60,454 bases of DNA from Actinomycetota bacterium (GTDB lineage: Bacteria > Actinomycetota > Aquicultoria > Aquicultorales > Aquicultoraceae). Every line of letters starts with the position of its first letter. Position 1 is the stretch's first letter. Under the pieces are notes generated by a model, which was not told where the DNA came from, did not search any database, and saw only the letters and a list, made by a program, of their open reading frames with translations. Where the stretch lies: contig JAGXSZ010000012.1 of assembly GCA_018333515.1 (NCBI GenBank), forward strand, positions 1-60,454, read 5' to 3'. The position numbers were made by a program, and so were the translations under genes. Below, one piece after another: positions 16,737-25,857 of the stretch.

Positions 16737-17510
16737 ATGGAAAATGTTGTCCGGGCGAATGAGTTCGCAGATGCGGGAGGCCGCGCTTTAGCCCAGCCGG
16801 TCGCATCGATAATCATCCCGATCCATAACGAAGAGTCGTTCTTGGCCGGGGCGCTGGCGGAACTCCAGGCCGGCTTGGAGAAGACAGGCGTAGCATACGA
16901 GCTGATTCTGTGCGAAAACGGCAGCACCGATAAGACCCGCGAGCTGGCGTTTTCGCTAGCCGACGAGACACCGCACACCCGCCTGCTGACCACGGATTCG
17001 CCGGATTACGGGGGCGCCATGAAGCTGGGTGTCCTCGCCGCGAACGGGCCGCACATCATCGTCTTCGACATCGATTACTTTAGTGTGCGATTTATGAATG
17101 AGGCTCTTGCTCTGCTCGAAAATTACGATGTAGTGCTCGCCTCTAAACTCGCGCCCGGGACCGAGGATAAACGGGGACTGGCGCGCCAGACCATAACACG
17201 AGGCTTCAGCCTGATCCTTAAGCTGCTATTTAACACAAAGCTGAGCGACACGCACGGGATGAAGGCTTTCCGTCGCAGGAAAATCGAGGCGCTGGCGCTC
17301 CAAAGCCGCATGTCGAAGGACCTTTTCGATACGGAACTCGTATTGCGCGCCGAGCGGAGCGGACTCAAGATAAAAGAGATGCCCATCGTTATAGAGGAAA
17401 AGCGCGCCGCCCGCTCCAGTATTCTCAAAAGGATTCCGCGAACCGTCTTCGGCCTGCTTAGATTGCGCTATTTCTTTACTATCGAGAGCCGGCGCGAACG
17501 CCGCGCGTAG
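16737..17510 (+). CDS. Family 2 glycosyltransferase
   Basis: 257 residues with a GT-A fold: VASIIIPIHNEESFLAGAL at the N-terminus, LCENGSTDKTRELA, the DxD-type metal motif in VFDIDYF, and the acceptor-side SDTHGMKAFRRRKI. It resembles dolichyl-phosphate-mannose-synthase-like enzymes that load a sugar on a lipid carrier, without the C-terminal membrane domain. The ribosome binding site (GAAGGA) is 13 bases away, rather far. The next two genes encode large membrane proteins of the kind that use lipid-linked sugars, so together they may build a surface glycan. Donor and acceptor cannot be read from the sequence. Confidence 0.88.
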   Translation: MENVVRANEFADAGGRALAQPVASIIIPIHNEESFLAGALAELQAGLEKTGVAYELILCENGSTDKTRELAFSLADETPHTRLLTTDSPDYGGAMKLGVLAANGPHIIVFDIDYFSVRFMNEALALLENYDVVLASKLAPGTEDKRGLARQTITRGFSLILKLLFNTKLSDTHGMKAFRRRKIEALALQSRMSKDLFDTELVLRAERSGLKIKEMPIVIEEKRAARSSILKRIPRTVFGLLRLRYFFTIESRRERRA

Positions 17511-17547
17511 AGCGCGTTTACCAGACTTCTCTATATAAGAGGGGGCA

Positions 17548-19764
17548 ATTATCGATACCTTTACGCGGAAAGATACGAAATCGAAGGCGTCGCTCTATGT
17601 CACCGCGATAAGTTTCGCGGTCATCTACCTGACACTGCTCTCCTTTTTCAGGCCGGAGCTTATCCTTTCGCCGACAACGACCGCGGGCGGCGACACCGGC
17701 GCGCATCATTACGTCGCCGACTACTTGATAAACCACCTGTTGCCGCAAGGCAAGATAACGGGTTGGTCGCCCGGCTGGTATGCCGGCTTCCCCATGCTCC
17801 ATTTCTATTTCCCCTTCCCGTTTATGATAATCGCGCTGCTCAACGTATTCATGCAATACGAGGTCGCGTTCAAGCTCGGCACGATTCTCGGGGTATTCCT
17901 CTTGCCGGCGATGACATACGGGGCCTTTCGGGTGTTGGGGTTCAGGTTCCCGCTGCCTATTATGGCCGCGGCATTCAGCCTCCCGTTCCTCTTTATGGAG
18001 AGCTATTCTATCTACGGAGCCAATATTTTGAGTACGCTCGCGGGGGAATTCGGCTACAGCCTCAGTTTCTCGCTGACCATTCTCTTCTTCGCGCTCCTCT
18101 ACCGCGACGTAAAGGAGCAGCGCTTTCGGGTCTCGACCGGCGTCCTCCTCGGCATCATCACCCTCTCGCACCTGGTCACGACGATTATGATAGTCATCAT
18201 GTCGACGTATTATATCTTCAGCAGGTTGAACTTGAAGCGTTTCGGCATCTTAGCCGGCGTCTTCGGGCTCGGTTTTGTCTTGAGTTCGTTCTGGGGCCTC
18301 CCGTTTGTGGCGAAACTCCAGTATACGGCACACATGCAGTGGGACCAATTGAGCGGGCTAAACGAACTCATCCCGGAGCCATTGCGTCTTTTCTTCCCGC
18401 TGACCATAATCGGGGTCGTCGGCGCCCTCGCCAAACGAGATGAGCGCGTCTACTTTTTGCTCTGGAGTCTCATCGTCTCAGCGTCGCTCTTCTTCCTGCT
18501 TCCAGCGGGGCGCATCTGGAACGGGCGGCTCCTCCCCTTCTTCTATTTCTTCTCGTTCGTCTGGGCCGCCTATGGGCTCTGGTTCTTGCGCAAAGTCCTC
18601 GCCCAACTCTTATATGATTATGTCCTCATACCTAAACGCCACTCCGACTATATCCTCGGCGCGCTCGCGGCGGCTATCGCGGCTGTTGCGGTATTCGGCG
18701 TCGGCAACCGGGTTGCCGACGACTGGATTGAGTGGAACTACTCCGGCTATGAAGGGAAAGCGCAGTGGTCGAGCTACAACGAGATAAACGAATATATCAA
18801 AGGCCTGCCTCCGGGCCGGGTGATGATAGAGCACGCCAATGCCATAGACAGATTCGGCACCCCGCGCGCTTTCGAACTCTTGCCCTATTTCGCGAACCAC
18901 CCGACAATGGAGGGAACGCTCATGGAGGCCTCGCTTACGGCGCCTTTTCACTTCGTCAACCAATCCGAGCTGTCTAAAGAGCCGAGCCACGCAATTTTAG
19001 GCGTCAATTACCCGCCGCTCAACGTGGCCGACGGCATCAGACACCTTAAGGTCTACAACATCCCCTATTTCCTGGCCATATCGGACGAGGTAAAGAGCGA
19101 AGCCGACAAAATCGACGACCTGGAGCTATTAAAGAAATTCAAAGTAAAAGGCACCGATATGGAGTTCGCCCTCTACGAAACCGAGACCGAGGGGTATGTA
19201 ACGATTCCCGAATACCAACCGCTTTTGGCGGAGACGACCAACTGGCGCCAGACCGCGCTCGAGTGGTACGCGCGACCTGAGCTGCTGGATACACCGCTCA
19301 TCGAGCTGGACCACGCCAAAGAGCTTAAAGGCAAGTATAAAATGGTCGGAGCCGCGACGGACAAGATGGTAAGCAAACGCATTGATACCGGTGGGCGGGT
19401 CAGCAACGTACAAATCAAAGACGACGAGCTTACTTTCTCGACAACCGCCATCGGTGTGCCCCATTGGATAAAGATTTCATACTTTCCGAACTGGAAGGTT
19501 TCCGGCGCCGACGGGCCGTATTTGGCGTCGCCTTCACTGATGATGGTGATTCCGAAGCAAAAGAATGTCCGCCTCTACTATGGAAGCACCTTTGTAGATG
19601 TCTTCGCGGCGTGGTTCGGGGCGCTCGGCTGGTGCGCGGTCCTCGCTTACGGCTTGCGGTTTGCCTGGCGGCGTTTCGCGGTGCGGGCGAGCGCTTCGGT
19701 CCGCCTCGGTGACGGGCTTGCCGGCGCCGAACTCCAAGGCGAAGCGGAAAGGAGCAATATCTAG
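17548..19764 (+). CDS. Large membrane protein, 6-PTP synthase-related family (glycosyltransferase-like)
   Basis: About 738 residues. The conserved beginning GGDTGAHHYVADYLINHLLP, preceded by a first membrane helix (ISFAVIYLTLLSFF), is encoded upstream of the first ordinary start (TTG 17725), so the gene must begin earlier. The frame is closed by TAA at 17536-17538, and the codons after it contain no ATG, GTG or TTG. ATT at 17548 or ATC at 17551, behind GAGGGGG, are the best candidates. The protein has about ten membrane helices, then an extracytoplasmic domain and a final helix near the C-terminus. The DTGAH motif and following GWSPGWYAGFPMLHFYFP fit the PTPS-related family of integral membrane proteins, which look like GT-C type transferases. 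Biochemical role unknown. Confidence 0.8.
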   Translation: MIDTFTRKDTKSKASLYVTAISFAVIYLTLLSFFRPELILSPTTTAGGDTGAHHYVADYLINHLLPQGKITGWSPGWYAGFPMLHFYFPFPFMIIALLNVFMQYEVAFKLGTILGVFLLPAMTYGAFRVLGFRFPLPIMAAAFSLPFLFMESYSIYGANILSTLAGEFGYSLSFSLTILFFALLYRDVKEQRFRVSTGVLLGIITLSHLVTTIMIVIMSTYYIFSRLNLKRFGILAGVFGLGFVLSSFWGLPFVAKLQYTAHMQWDQLSGLNELIPEPLRLFFPLTIIGVVGALAKRDERVYFLLWSLIVSASLFFLLPAGRIWNGRLLPFFYFFSFVWAAYGLWFLRKVLAQLLYDYVLIPKRHSDYILGALAAAIAAVAVFGVGNRVADDWIEWNYSGYEGKAQWSSYNEINEYIKGLPPGRVMIEHANAIDRFGTPRAFELLPYFANHPTMEGTLMEASLTAPFHFVNQSELSKEPSHAILGVNYPPLNVADGIRHLKVYNIPYFLAISDEVKSEADKIDDLELLKKFKVKGTDMEFALYETETEGYVTIPEYQPLLAETTNWRQTALEWYARPELLDTPLIELDHAKELKGKYKMVGAATDKMVSKRIDTGGRVSNVQIKDDELTFSTTAIGVPHWIKISYFPNWKVSGADGPYLASPSLMMVIPKQKNVRLYYGSTFVDVFAAWFGALGWCAVLAYGLRFAWRRFAVRASASVRLGDGLAGAELQGEAERSNI

Positions 19765-21921
19765 GTGTCGCTATATCGCGTCCTCGACGGCGAATTTGAG
19801 AAAGTCGCAGCGTCCGGTTGGCCGGAGCAGCTCAAGGAGCTGGTCATAGAGAAGCTGGTAGAAGGAGATGGGCTCCTCCCGGAGCGGCTCCTCGTCATCG
19901 ACGGCTGGGGGGCTCCGGAGGGCGCGACAGGCCTCATCGCCCTAGACCGGCAAGGCTCACTCGTGGTGCTGCTCATCGCCGACTCCACGACATCGCCACA
20001 AGCGATAGAGGCCGCATCCGCGCTCGCATGGAACCTGCGGTATACTTCCTTCGTCGAGTTGGACGCGGTATACGCGAAATACCTTGCCCAAAAGAGCCGG
20101 CTCGGCAGCGAGCTGGCTAAATCACATGCCGAATTCTATGCGCAGGGTAACGTCCTCGACAGAGGGCTCTTCAATCAGAACCAGCGCGTGCTGGTGCTGG
20201 CGCCCGAATACCCCGAGCCGACCCTGGACGCTATGCGCTGGCGCAGGCTAGAGCTGCAAATAGACGCTTATTCGCTCGCCTTCATCGATGCCGGGCCCGA
20301 CATTAGCCTAGCGCGGATCGAGCCGGTAAACCTTATCGGCGCGGGCCGTATAGCGACCTTCTTCTCGCTCATCTTTAAAGCTCCCGCGGCCGTCATCGGG
20401 CGACTCGCCTCAGGAGCGCTCGATTCCGATGAGAAAAAAGACGAGCCCGGCGATGCGGGCGGCGTTGAAGCGGAGAGTCTCCCAAACGAACGCCCGTCCA
20501 GGTATGCGAAGCAGACCTATGAATACGCGGCGCTCGGCGCAATGATGCTCTTATACATAGCCACCTTTTCGTTCTTGACGGTTCGCATGCACAACAACTT
20601 CAGCACCTACGGATTCGACCTCGGCATATTCGACCAGGGAATCTGGCTCCTTAGCCGGCTCAAGGAACCGTTCATCACCGTGCGCGGCCTTCACCTCTTC
20701 GGCGAGCACCTCTCATTCAACCTGCTGCTGGTAGCCCCGCTCTATAAAATCTGGCCCGACGTCCGTCTCTTGCTGGTTTTACAGACCATGGTACTGGCTA
20801 TCGGCGCGCTCCCGGTCTACCTGCTGGCAAAGGAGCGGCTTAAGAACGGGATCCTGTCATTGGCCATGGCGGCATCGTACCTGCTCTATCCGGCGCTCCA
20901 ATGGCTCAATCACGACCAGTTCCACCCGGACGCGCTGGCGACACCCGCCTTGCTCTTCGCATTTTACCTCGCTAAAAAACGGCGTTATACACTCTTCGCG
21001 GTCAGCGCTCTCGTCGCGGTGCTCGCAAAGGAAGATGTCGCGCTCGTAATGATTATGATGGGACTATACCTCGCGGTCACCGACAACCGCACGGTCGGGT
21101 TTGCAACCTCCCTGGCGTCACTCGCCTGGTTTGTGGTCGGTATAAAATACATTCTTCCCGCGTTTAACGGGACAAGCCTCTTCTATGCCCAAAATTTTTC
21201 CAGGCTCGGCTCGACGCTGGGAGAGGTCGCCATCAATACCCTGACCAAACCCGGCCTCATCTTGCCCATCATAATACAAGAGAGCAATCTCATATATTTC
21301 ACACAACTGCTGGCACCGGTCGCGTTTTCACCGCTAGCCAGTATCGAGGTCTTGCTCATATCGCTCCCCGCGCTCTTCTCCAACGCCGTAAGCCGGCAGG
21401 GCTATATGCACAATATCGAGTATCACTACACCGCGACCATCATCCCGTTCGTCTTCGCCGGGGCGATTCTCGCCATCGAAAAACTCGCGCTTAAGAAGAG
21501 AGAAGCGGTCGTTGTGGCCGCCCTGCTCGTCGCGGTGGCGCTGACGTCGAACTTCTTCTGGAGCCCATCGCCGATATCGAGCCGACACCAGCGGGCTTTC
21601 GTCGTCATCGACGAGGCGAGACGCGCTTCTATGGAGAGGGCCGTCGCATTAATACCGGATGACGCCGTGGTCAGCGCGTCCTACGTCTTCGTGCCGCACC
21701 TGACGCACCGCGAAAAGATATATGAGTTCCCGAATCCTTACGCCGCGGTCAACTGGGGCGTAAACGGCGAAAACCCGGCCGATAAGAATACTATAGACTT
21801 TGTTATCGTAGATTTTTCCCAGCTCGGTTCCGACCAGCGGAAAATCGTAAGCACGCTGCGCAACACCGCATTTACGCAGGTCTTTAGTAGAAATGATATT
21901 TTGGTTTTAAAACGGGATTAG
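19765..21921 (+). CDS. DUF2079 membrane protein with N-terminal nuclease-fold-like domain
   Basis: 718 residues from a GTG directly after the preceding stop, with a GGAG site. Residues about 245-718 are a polytopic DUF2079 protein: STYGFDLGIFDQGIWLLSR, then GEHLSFNLLLVAPLYKIWP and NHDQFHPDALATPALLFAFY, followed by many helices. DUF2079 proteins look like GT-C glycosyltransferases. Residues 1-130 are soluble, and GLIALDRQGSLVVLLIAD followed by a helix with AASALAWNL resembles the core of PD-(D/E)XK folds such as NucS. Here the expected ExK is replaced by LIAD, so nuclease activity is unlikely. The fusion is unusual; the function of the soluble part is unknown. Confidence 0.75.
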   Translation: MSLYRVLDGEFEKVAASGWPEQLKELVIEKLVEGDGLLPERLLVIDGWGAPEGATGLIALDRQGSLVVLLIADSTTSPQAIEAASALAWNLRYTSFVELDAVYAKYLAQKSRLGSELAKSHAEFYAQGNVLDRGLFNQNQRVLVLAPEYPEPTLDAMRWRRLELQIDAYSLAFIDAGPDISLARIEPVNLIGAGRIATFFSLIFKAPAAVIGRLASGALDSDEKKDEPGDAGGVEAESLPNERPSRYAKQTYEYAALGAMMLLYIATFSFLTVRMHNNFSTYGFDLGIFDQGIWLLSRLKEPFITVRGLHLFGEHLSFNLLLVAPLYKIWPDVRLLLVLQTMVLAIGALPVYLLAKERLKNGILSLAMAASYLLYPALQWLNHDQFHPDALATPALLFAFYLAKKRRYTLFAVSALVAVLAKEDVALVMIMMGLYLAVTDNRTVGFATSLASLAWFVVGIKYILPAFNGTSLFYAQNFSRLGSTLGEVAINTLTKPGLILPIIIQESNLIYFTQLLAPVAFSPLASIEVLLISLPALFSNAVSRQGYMHNIEYHYTATIIPFVFAGAILAIEKLALKKREAVVVAALLVAVALTSNFFWSPSPISSRHQRAFVVIDEARRASMERAVALIPDDAVVSASYVFVPHLTHREKIYEFPNPYAAVNWGVNGENPADKNTIDFVIVDFSQLGSDQRKIVSTLRNTAFTQVFSRNDILVLKRD

Positions 21922-22048
21922 GCATGAAGCTCGGCGACGAGTTCAAGACGCTGCCGGCGCGGAGCTGCGGGAAGCGTTGCGTACCCGGCGTCGAGTTCGT
22001 GTTAAGCGCTGGACGTAAGACGCATAGGATAGATTTGAGGTTGAAAGA

Positions 22049-22804
22049 ATGGCTGCCGGCAAAAGGGCGATGATTTATAGGATAGTGGGACTCTCGCTCA
22101 TAGCGGTCGGCGCCTATATCCTGCTGCAAATCGCCTTCACGGATGTATATACGGGCTATAAACAGCGGCAACTCCAGAACGATTGGGATAAGGCCGCTGC
22201 CGGCGTCTCCGAGGAGCAGGAGTGCGCACCCGCTCTCTTGTCGTCGATAGAGGATTCGCCGACGATCGAGCGCGCGGCGGCGACCCTGGACGAAACAGAG
22301 GAGTCGCAAGAGGCGATCGGCGAAGCGAAGAAATCCCGGTCGGCGGAGACCGTTGCCGAAGAGAAAGCCGCGCCGCCCACGACCAAAGCGCGTCAAAAAT
22401 TCAAGGAGAAGGAGCCGTTTGCCCGCATCGTCATCCCCAAAATCGACCTCGACGCCATCGTCGTCGAAGGCGTCGGCGCGGAGGCCTTAAAGCTGGGGCC
22501 GGGTCATATGGAGGAGACCGCCCACCCCGGTGAGCACGGCAACATGGTCATCTCCGGGCACCGCGTCACCTATAGCAGGCCCTTTTTCTACCTGGATGAG
22601 CTTGTCAAAGGCGATCTGATCCTCGTCAGCGACGCCACCGAGCAGCACGCCTACTATGTGGTCGAGACCAAAGTCGTTAAGCCGACCGAAATCAGCGTCA
22701 TCGAGCCGACCGAAGACCGGACTTTGACCCTTACCACCTGCAATCCCCGGTTTTCCGCAAAGACCAGGCTTATCATCGTGGCGAAGATGCGCGACGGTGA
22801 GTAG
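22049..22804 (+). CDS. Sortase, class E-like
   Basis: 251 residues. An N-terminal membrane anchor (IYRIVGLSLIAVGAYILLQI) and a charged Ala/Glu-rich linker (about 45-125) precede the sortase barrel. Active-site residues are all visible: His in NMVISGHRVTYS, Cys in LTLTTCNPRF and Arg in AKTRLIIV. The order and spacing fit the actinobacterial class E group. It would attach surface proteins to the wall after cutting a sorting motif. Genes just upstream encode glycan-type membrane proteins and a secreted protein with an LPLT-helix-tail end at 15888-16448, a possible but unproven substrate. It converges with purA. Confidence 0.9.
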   Translation: MAAGKRAMIYRIVGLSLIAVGAYILLQIAFTDVYTGYKQRQLQNDWDKAAAGVSEEQECAPALLSSIEDSPTIERAAATLDETEESQEAIGEAKKSRSAETVAEEKAAPPTTKARQKFKEKEPFARIVIPKIDLDAIVVEGVGAEALKLGPGHMEETAHPGEHGNMVISGHRVTYSRPFFYLDELVKGDLILVSDATEQHAYYVVETKVVKPTEISVIEPTEDRTLTLTTCNPRFSAKTRLIIVAKMRDGE

Positions 22805-22807
22805 CGA

Positions 22808-24079
22808 TTATCGCAATATGGTCTGTTCGCGGCTCGGCCCGACCGAAATCATCGTTATGGGCGCCCCGATAAGCTCCTGAAGCCGGTCGACATAAGCGCG
22901 GGCCGCTTTGGGAAGCGCGTCGTACGTGACGATACCGCTGATATCCGTATTCCAGCCCTCGACCTCTTCATAGATAGGCTTCGCGCCGTGGAAGACCGTC
23001 TGATGGTAGGGCATATAGTCATATACCTTGCCCTCGTATTCATAGCCTACGCAAATCTTTAAGGTCTCAAAGGGCGAGAGCACATCGAGTTTGGTCAAGG
23101 CGATTTCGGTCAACCCGTTGATTTTGGCGGTGTATTTAAGAATGACTGCGTCGAACCAGCCGCAGCGCCGCGCGCGACCCGTCGTCGTGCCGAACTCGAC
23201 GCCCACCTTGCGCATCAACTCTCCGGTATCATCCTCGAGTTCCGTCGGGAAGGGGCCCGCGCCGACGCGCGTCGTGTAGGCCTTGGCGATTCCGATGATG
23301 CGTTTGACCCTGAGCGGGCTTACACCCGCGCCGACGCACGCCCCGCCCGCTATAGGCGAAGACGAGGTCACAAAAGGATAGGTTCCGTAATCGAGATCGA
23401 GCATCATCCCCTGCGCGCCCTCTAGTAAGACGTTCTTGCCCTCGTCGAGCGAGTCGTTTATGATGCGGCTCGCATCGCCGATGATGCCGTTGAGCCGCTC
23501 GGCGTATCCCTTGTACTCATCGACGATTTCGTCGACATCGAGAGGTTCCGTGTCGTAGATTTTCGTAAGCACCTGGTTCTTAAAGGTCAGCGCGACCTCG
23601 AGCTTCTCGCGGAATATCTTCATATCGAGCAGGTCTTGTACCCGCAGACCGACGCGCGACGCTTTGTCGGTATAGGCCGGACCGATGCCCAAGCCGGTCG
23701 TGCCGATTTTATACGAGCCGAGTTTTAGCTCGGACGCCTGGTCGAGCAACCGGTGGTAGGGCATTATAAGATGGGCATTCGCGCTTAGCACCAGGTTGGG
23801 ACGATCGATTCCCAACTCCGCGACCTCATCGAGTTCCTTGATGAGCGCTTTGGGGTCGATGACCAAGCCCGATGCTATAACGCAAATAATGTTGGAGTGA
23901 AGAATGCCCGAGGGCAAAAGATGGAGCTTGAGTTCGTGACCGTCGGCGATGACGGTATGGCCGGCGTTGTGACCTCCCTGATAGCGTACTACGAGGTCCA
24001 TCTCGTTGGCCAGCCAATCGGTGACCTTTCCTTTTCCTTCATCTCCCCACTGTGTCCCCATGAGAATTGTCGCAGGCAT
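22808..24079 (-). CDS. purA: Adenylosuccinate synthetase
   Basis: 423 residues, normal length. It starts with the GTP-binding motif MPATILMGTQWGDEGKGK. The IMP site segment HNAGHTVI and the C-terminal TTTGRARRCGWFDAV (Arg contacts to aspartate and IMP) are present. It joins aspartate to IMP using GTP, the first step from IMP to AMP. PurB, encoded 9 kb away, completes this branch. Its ATG overlaps by one base the stop of the upstream FAD dehydrogenase, so the two are translationally coupled. Confidence 0.96.
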   Translation of the reverse strand: MPATILMGTQWGDEGKGKVTDWLANEMDLVVRYQGGHNAGHTVIADGHELKLHLLPSGILHSNIICVIASGLVIDPKALIKELDEVAELGIDRPNLVLSANAHLIMPYHRLLDQASELKLGSYKIGTTGLGIGPAYTDKASRVGLRVQDLLDMKIFREKLEVALTFKNQVLTKIYDTEPLDVDEIVDEYKGYAERLNGIIGDASRIINDSLDEGKNVLLEGAQGMMLDLDYGTYPFVTSSSPIAGGACVGAGVSPLRVKRIIGIAKAYTTRVGAGPFPTELEDDTGELMRKVGVEFGTTTGRARRCGWFDAVILKYTAKINGLTEIALTKLDVLSPFETLKICVGYEYEGKVYDYMPYHQTVFHGAKPIYEEVEGWNTDISGIVTYDALPKAARAYVDRLQELIGAPITMISVGPSREQTILR

Positions 24080-25464
24080 TATTTCCTCCCAGCTAACGAG
24101 TCAAGTATTGCGCGAGCCGCGACGATTCCGCTGGCCGAGGACTGAATCAAACCCCTGGTCACGCCAGCCCCGTCGCCTATCGCATAAAGATTTTCTATCT
24201 CCGTCTCGAGCGCGGACGTAAGCCGCAGCCGCGATGAGTAAAACTTTACCTCTACCCCGTAGAGGAGTGCGTTCCTGGAATTTACGCCCGGCGCCAGCTC
24301 ATCGAGCGCTTCGAGCATCTCCATTATGTCGGACAAATACCTATAAGGCAGCACAAAACTCAAGTCACCCGGTGTCGCATCGCCATAGGTCGGACGCACC
24401 GTGCCCCTGGCGATCCTCTCGGGGGTCGAACGACGCCCGTCCTTCAGGTCGCCGAGGCGTTGGACCAAGATACCGTCTCCGAGAAGGTTGGCGAGCCGCG
24501 CTATATACTTCGCGTAGGCTATCGGCTCTTTGAACGGTTCCGTAAACATCGTGCTGACCAGGAGCGCGAAATTGGTGTTCTCCGTCTTTTTTTCGGCATA
24601 GCTATGGCCGTTTACGGTTATCACGCCATCGACGGCCTCGGAGGCTACCACGCCATACGGGCAGACGCAGAACGTGCGCACCCGGTCCTCGAACGACTTC
24701 GTGTTGTAAATGAGCTTCGGCTCGTAGAGTTCTTTGGTCAGGGGCTCCATGACCGCGGCGGGAACCTCGACGCGAACCCCTATGTCAACGGCATTGTTCA
24801 CAACCGATAAACCGAGCCTTCTCGCTTCGGCGCTGAGCCAGTCGGCGCCCTCCCTGCCGGGTGCGGCTATTACATAGCGGCCCGTTATCTCCTCACCGTC
24901 GGCGGTTCGAACACCGGTTACGCGCCCATCCTCGGTCAGCAGGTTCTCGACCGGTGTTCCGGTCCTTATGTCAACGTGCGCATCGAGCCGGTCCCTCATC
25001 AACTTGATGATATCGTAAGAACGGTCGGTCCCCATGTGGCGGACTTTCATCGCAATGAGCCGCATATCGGCCAGGAGCGCCCGGCTTTGCAACTGCCTGA
25101 TATTCTCGTCGTTGGTCCCGTGGACCTCGCTCGTAGCGCCGAATTCGCGATAGACGTGGTCCGCATAGTCGATAAGACGCGCGAGTTCGTCGTCGCCGAC
25201 GTAATCTCCGAGCCATCCCCCAATCTCGGTTGAGAGAGTCAGCTTGCCGTCGCTGAACGCTCCGGCGCCGCCCCAACCCGAGGTGATACGACAAGGTTTA
25301 CAATGGGCGCATTTCCCGGTAGACCGTTCTAAGCAGTCCCGCTTTTCGACGTCGGGACCCTTCTCGAGTATCAGAACTCTGGGTTCGCCTTCCTTGGCAA
25401 GCTCTAGAGCTGCAAAGATACCGGCCGGCCCACTGCCGACTATGATGACATCATAATCCGCCAT
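24079..25464 (-). CDS. FAD-dependent dehydrogenase
   Basis: 461 residues with an N-terminal Rossmann dinucleotide-binding motif (VIIVGSGPAGIFAALELA). A cysteine-containing stretch follows (CAHCKPCRITSGWGGAGAFS), then FSDGKLTL, and a C-terminal FAD-closing motif NLYAIGDGAGVTRGL. This pattern is the widespread, mostly uncharacterised family of FAD-dependent dehydrogenases (COG2509). The Cys-x2-Cys-x2-Cys arrangement could bind a metal or cluster. The gene is coupled to purA downstream and has a consensus promoter about 200 bp upstream. The physiological substrate is not known. Confidence 0.85.
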   Translation of the reverse strand: MADYDVIIVGSGPAGIFAALELAKEGEPRVLILEKGPDVEKRDCLERSTGKCAHCKPCRITSGWGGAGAFSDGKLTLSTEIGGWLGDYVGDDELARLIDYADHVYREFGATSEVHGTNDENIRQLQSRALLADMRLIAMKVRHMGTDRSYDIIKLMRDRLDAHVDIRTGTPVENLLTEDGRVTGVRTADGEEITGRYVIAAPGREGADWLSAEARRLGLSVVNNAVDIGVRVEVPAAVMEPLTKELYEPKLIYNTKSFEDRVRTFCVCPYGVVASEAVDGVITVNGHSYAEKKTENTNFALLVSTMFTEPFKEPIAYAKYIARLANLLGDGILVQRLGDLKDGRRSTPERIARGTVRPTYGDATPGDLSFVLPYRYLSDIMEMLEALDELAPGVNSRNALLYGVEVKFYSSRLRLTSALETEIENLYAIGDGAGVTRGLIQSSASGIVAARAILDSLAGRK

Positions 25465-25671
25465 CGCTCACACCCTTACGCGCACAAAAAAACTCAAACA
25501 GAAGGCCACCCGAAGCCTCAACGCTAAAATCCCGCCGTCTATCTGAGTCCTACCGGTCCATTATTGTGCCTGCGCCTTTAGACACAGCCACCTCTCGACC
25601 TATCCCAAAGTCGCTTTCGGATAAAATCAAGCCTCGCACCAGCCACGATACTTGTGAACAAGCGCGTAACC
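25465..25671 (-). other. Long 5' leader of the FAD dehydrogenase-purA operon
   Basis: About 200 bases separate the predicted transcription start from the coding region. Near the gene the leader holds a short AGGC/GCCT stem and then a run of seven T (minus strand, near 25484-25490), a layout that could act as an attenuator. No known riboswitch was recognised and no gene is supported here. Confidence 0.35.
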
Positions 25672-25700
25672 AGCATAGCTAAACGGCCAGTCAAAGTCAA
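25672..25700 (-). promoter_or_regulatory. Promoter for the FAD dehydrogenase-purA operon
   Basis: On the minus strand TTGACT (25695-25700), a 17-bp spacer and TATGCT (25672-25677). The nearest downstream gene is the FAD dehydrogenase starting at 25464. Confidence 0.55.
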
Positions 25701-25857
25701 GAAAACCGGACTCAAAAGCCCAGCTTGGCTGTGGCGGTTTAGCCTAAGGTCGGCCGCACCGCTTTCGCCGCCGCATCATGAAAGGACGCGCGCTTGGATT
25801 GGGAAATCGCGTTTGGGATATTATTGGCGAAGATAGCGAAAGGTGAGCATTGCATTT

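Noticed and set aside
17518-18171. 217-codon minus-strand frame
   Set aside because: Antisense of the PTPS-related gene; highly charged with no fold-like pattern.
25654-25836. 60-codon plus-strand frame
   Set aside because: Overlaps the predicted minus-strand promoter, rich in Arg/Lys/Ser without pattern, no ribosome binding site.
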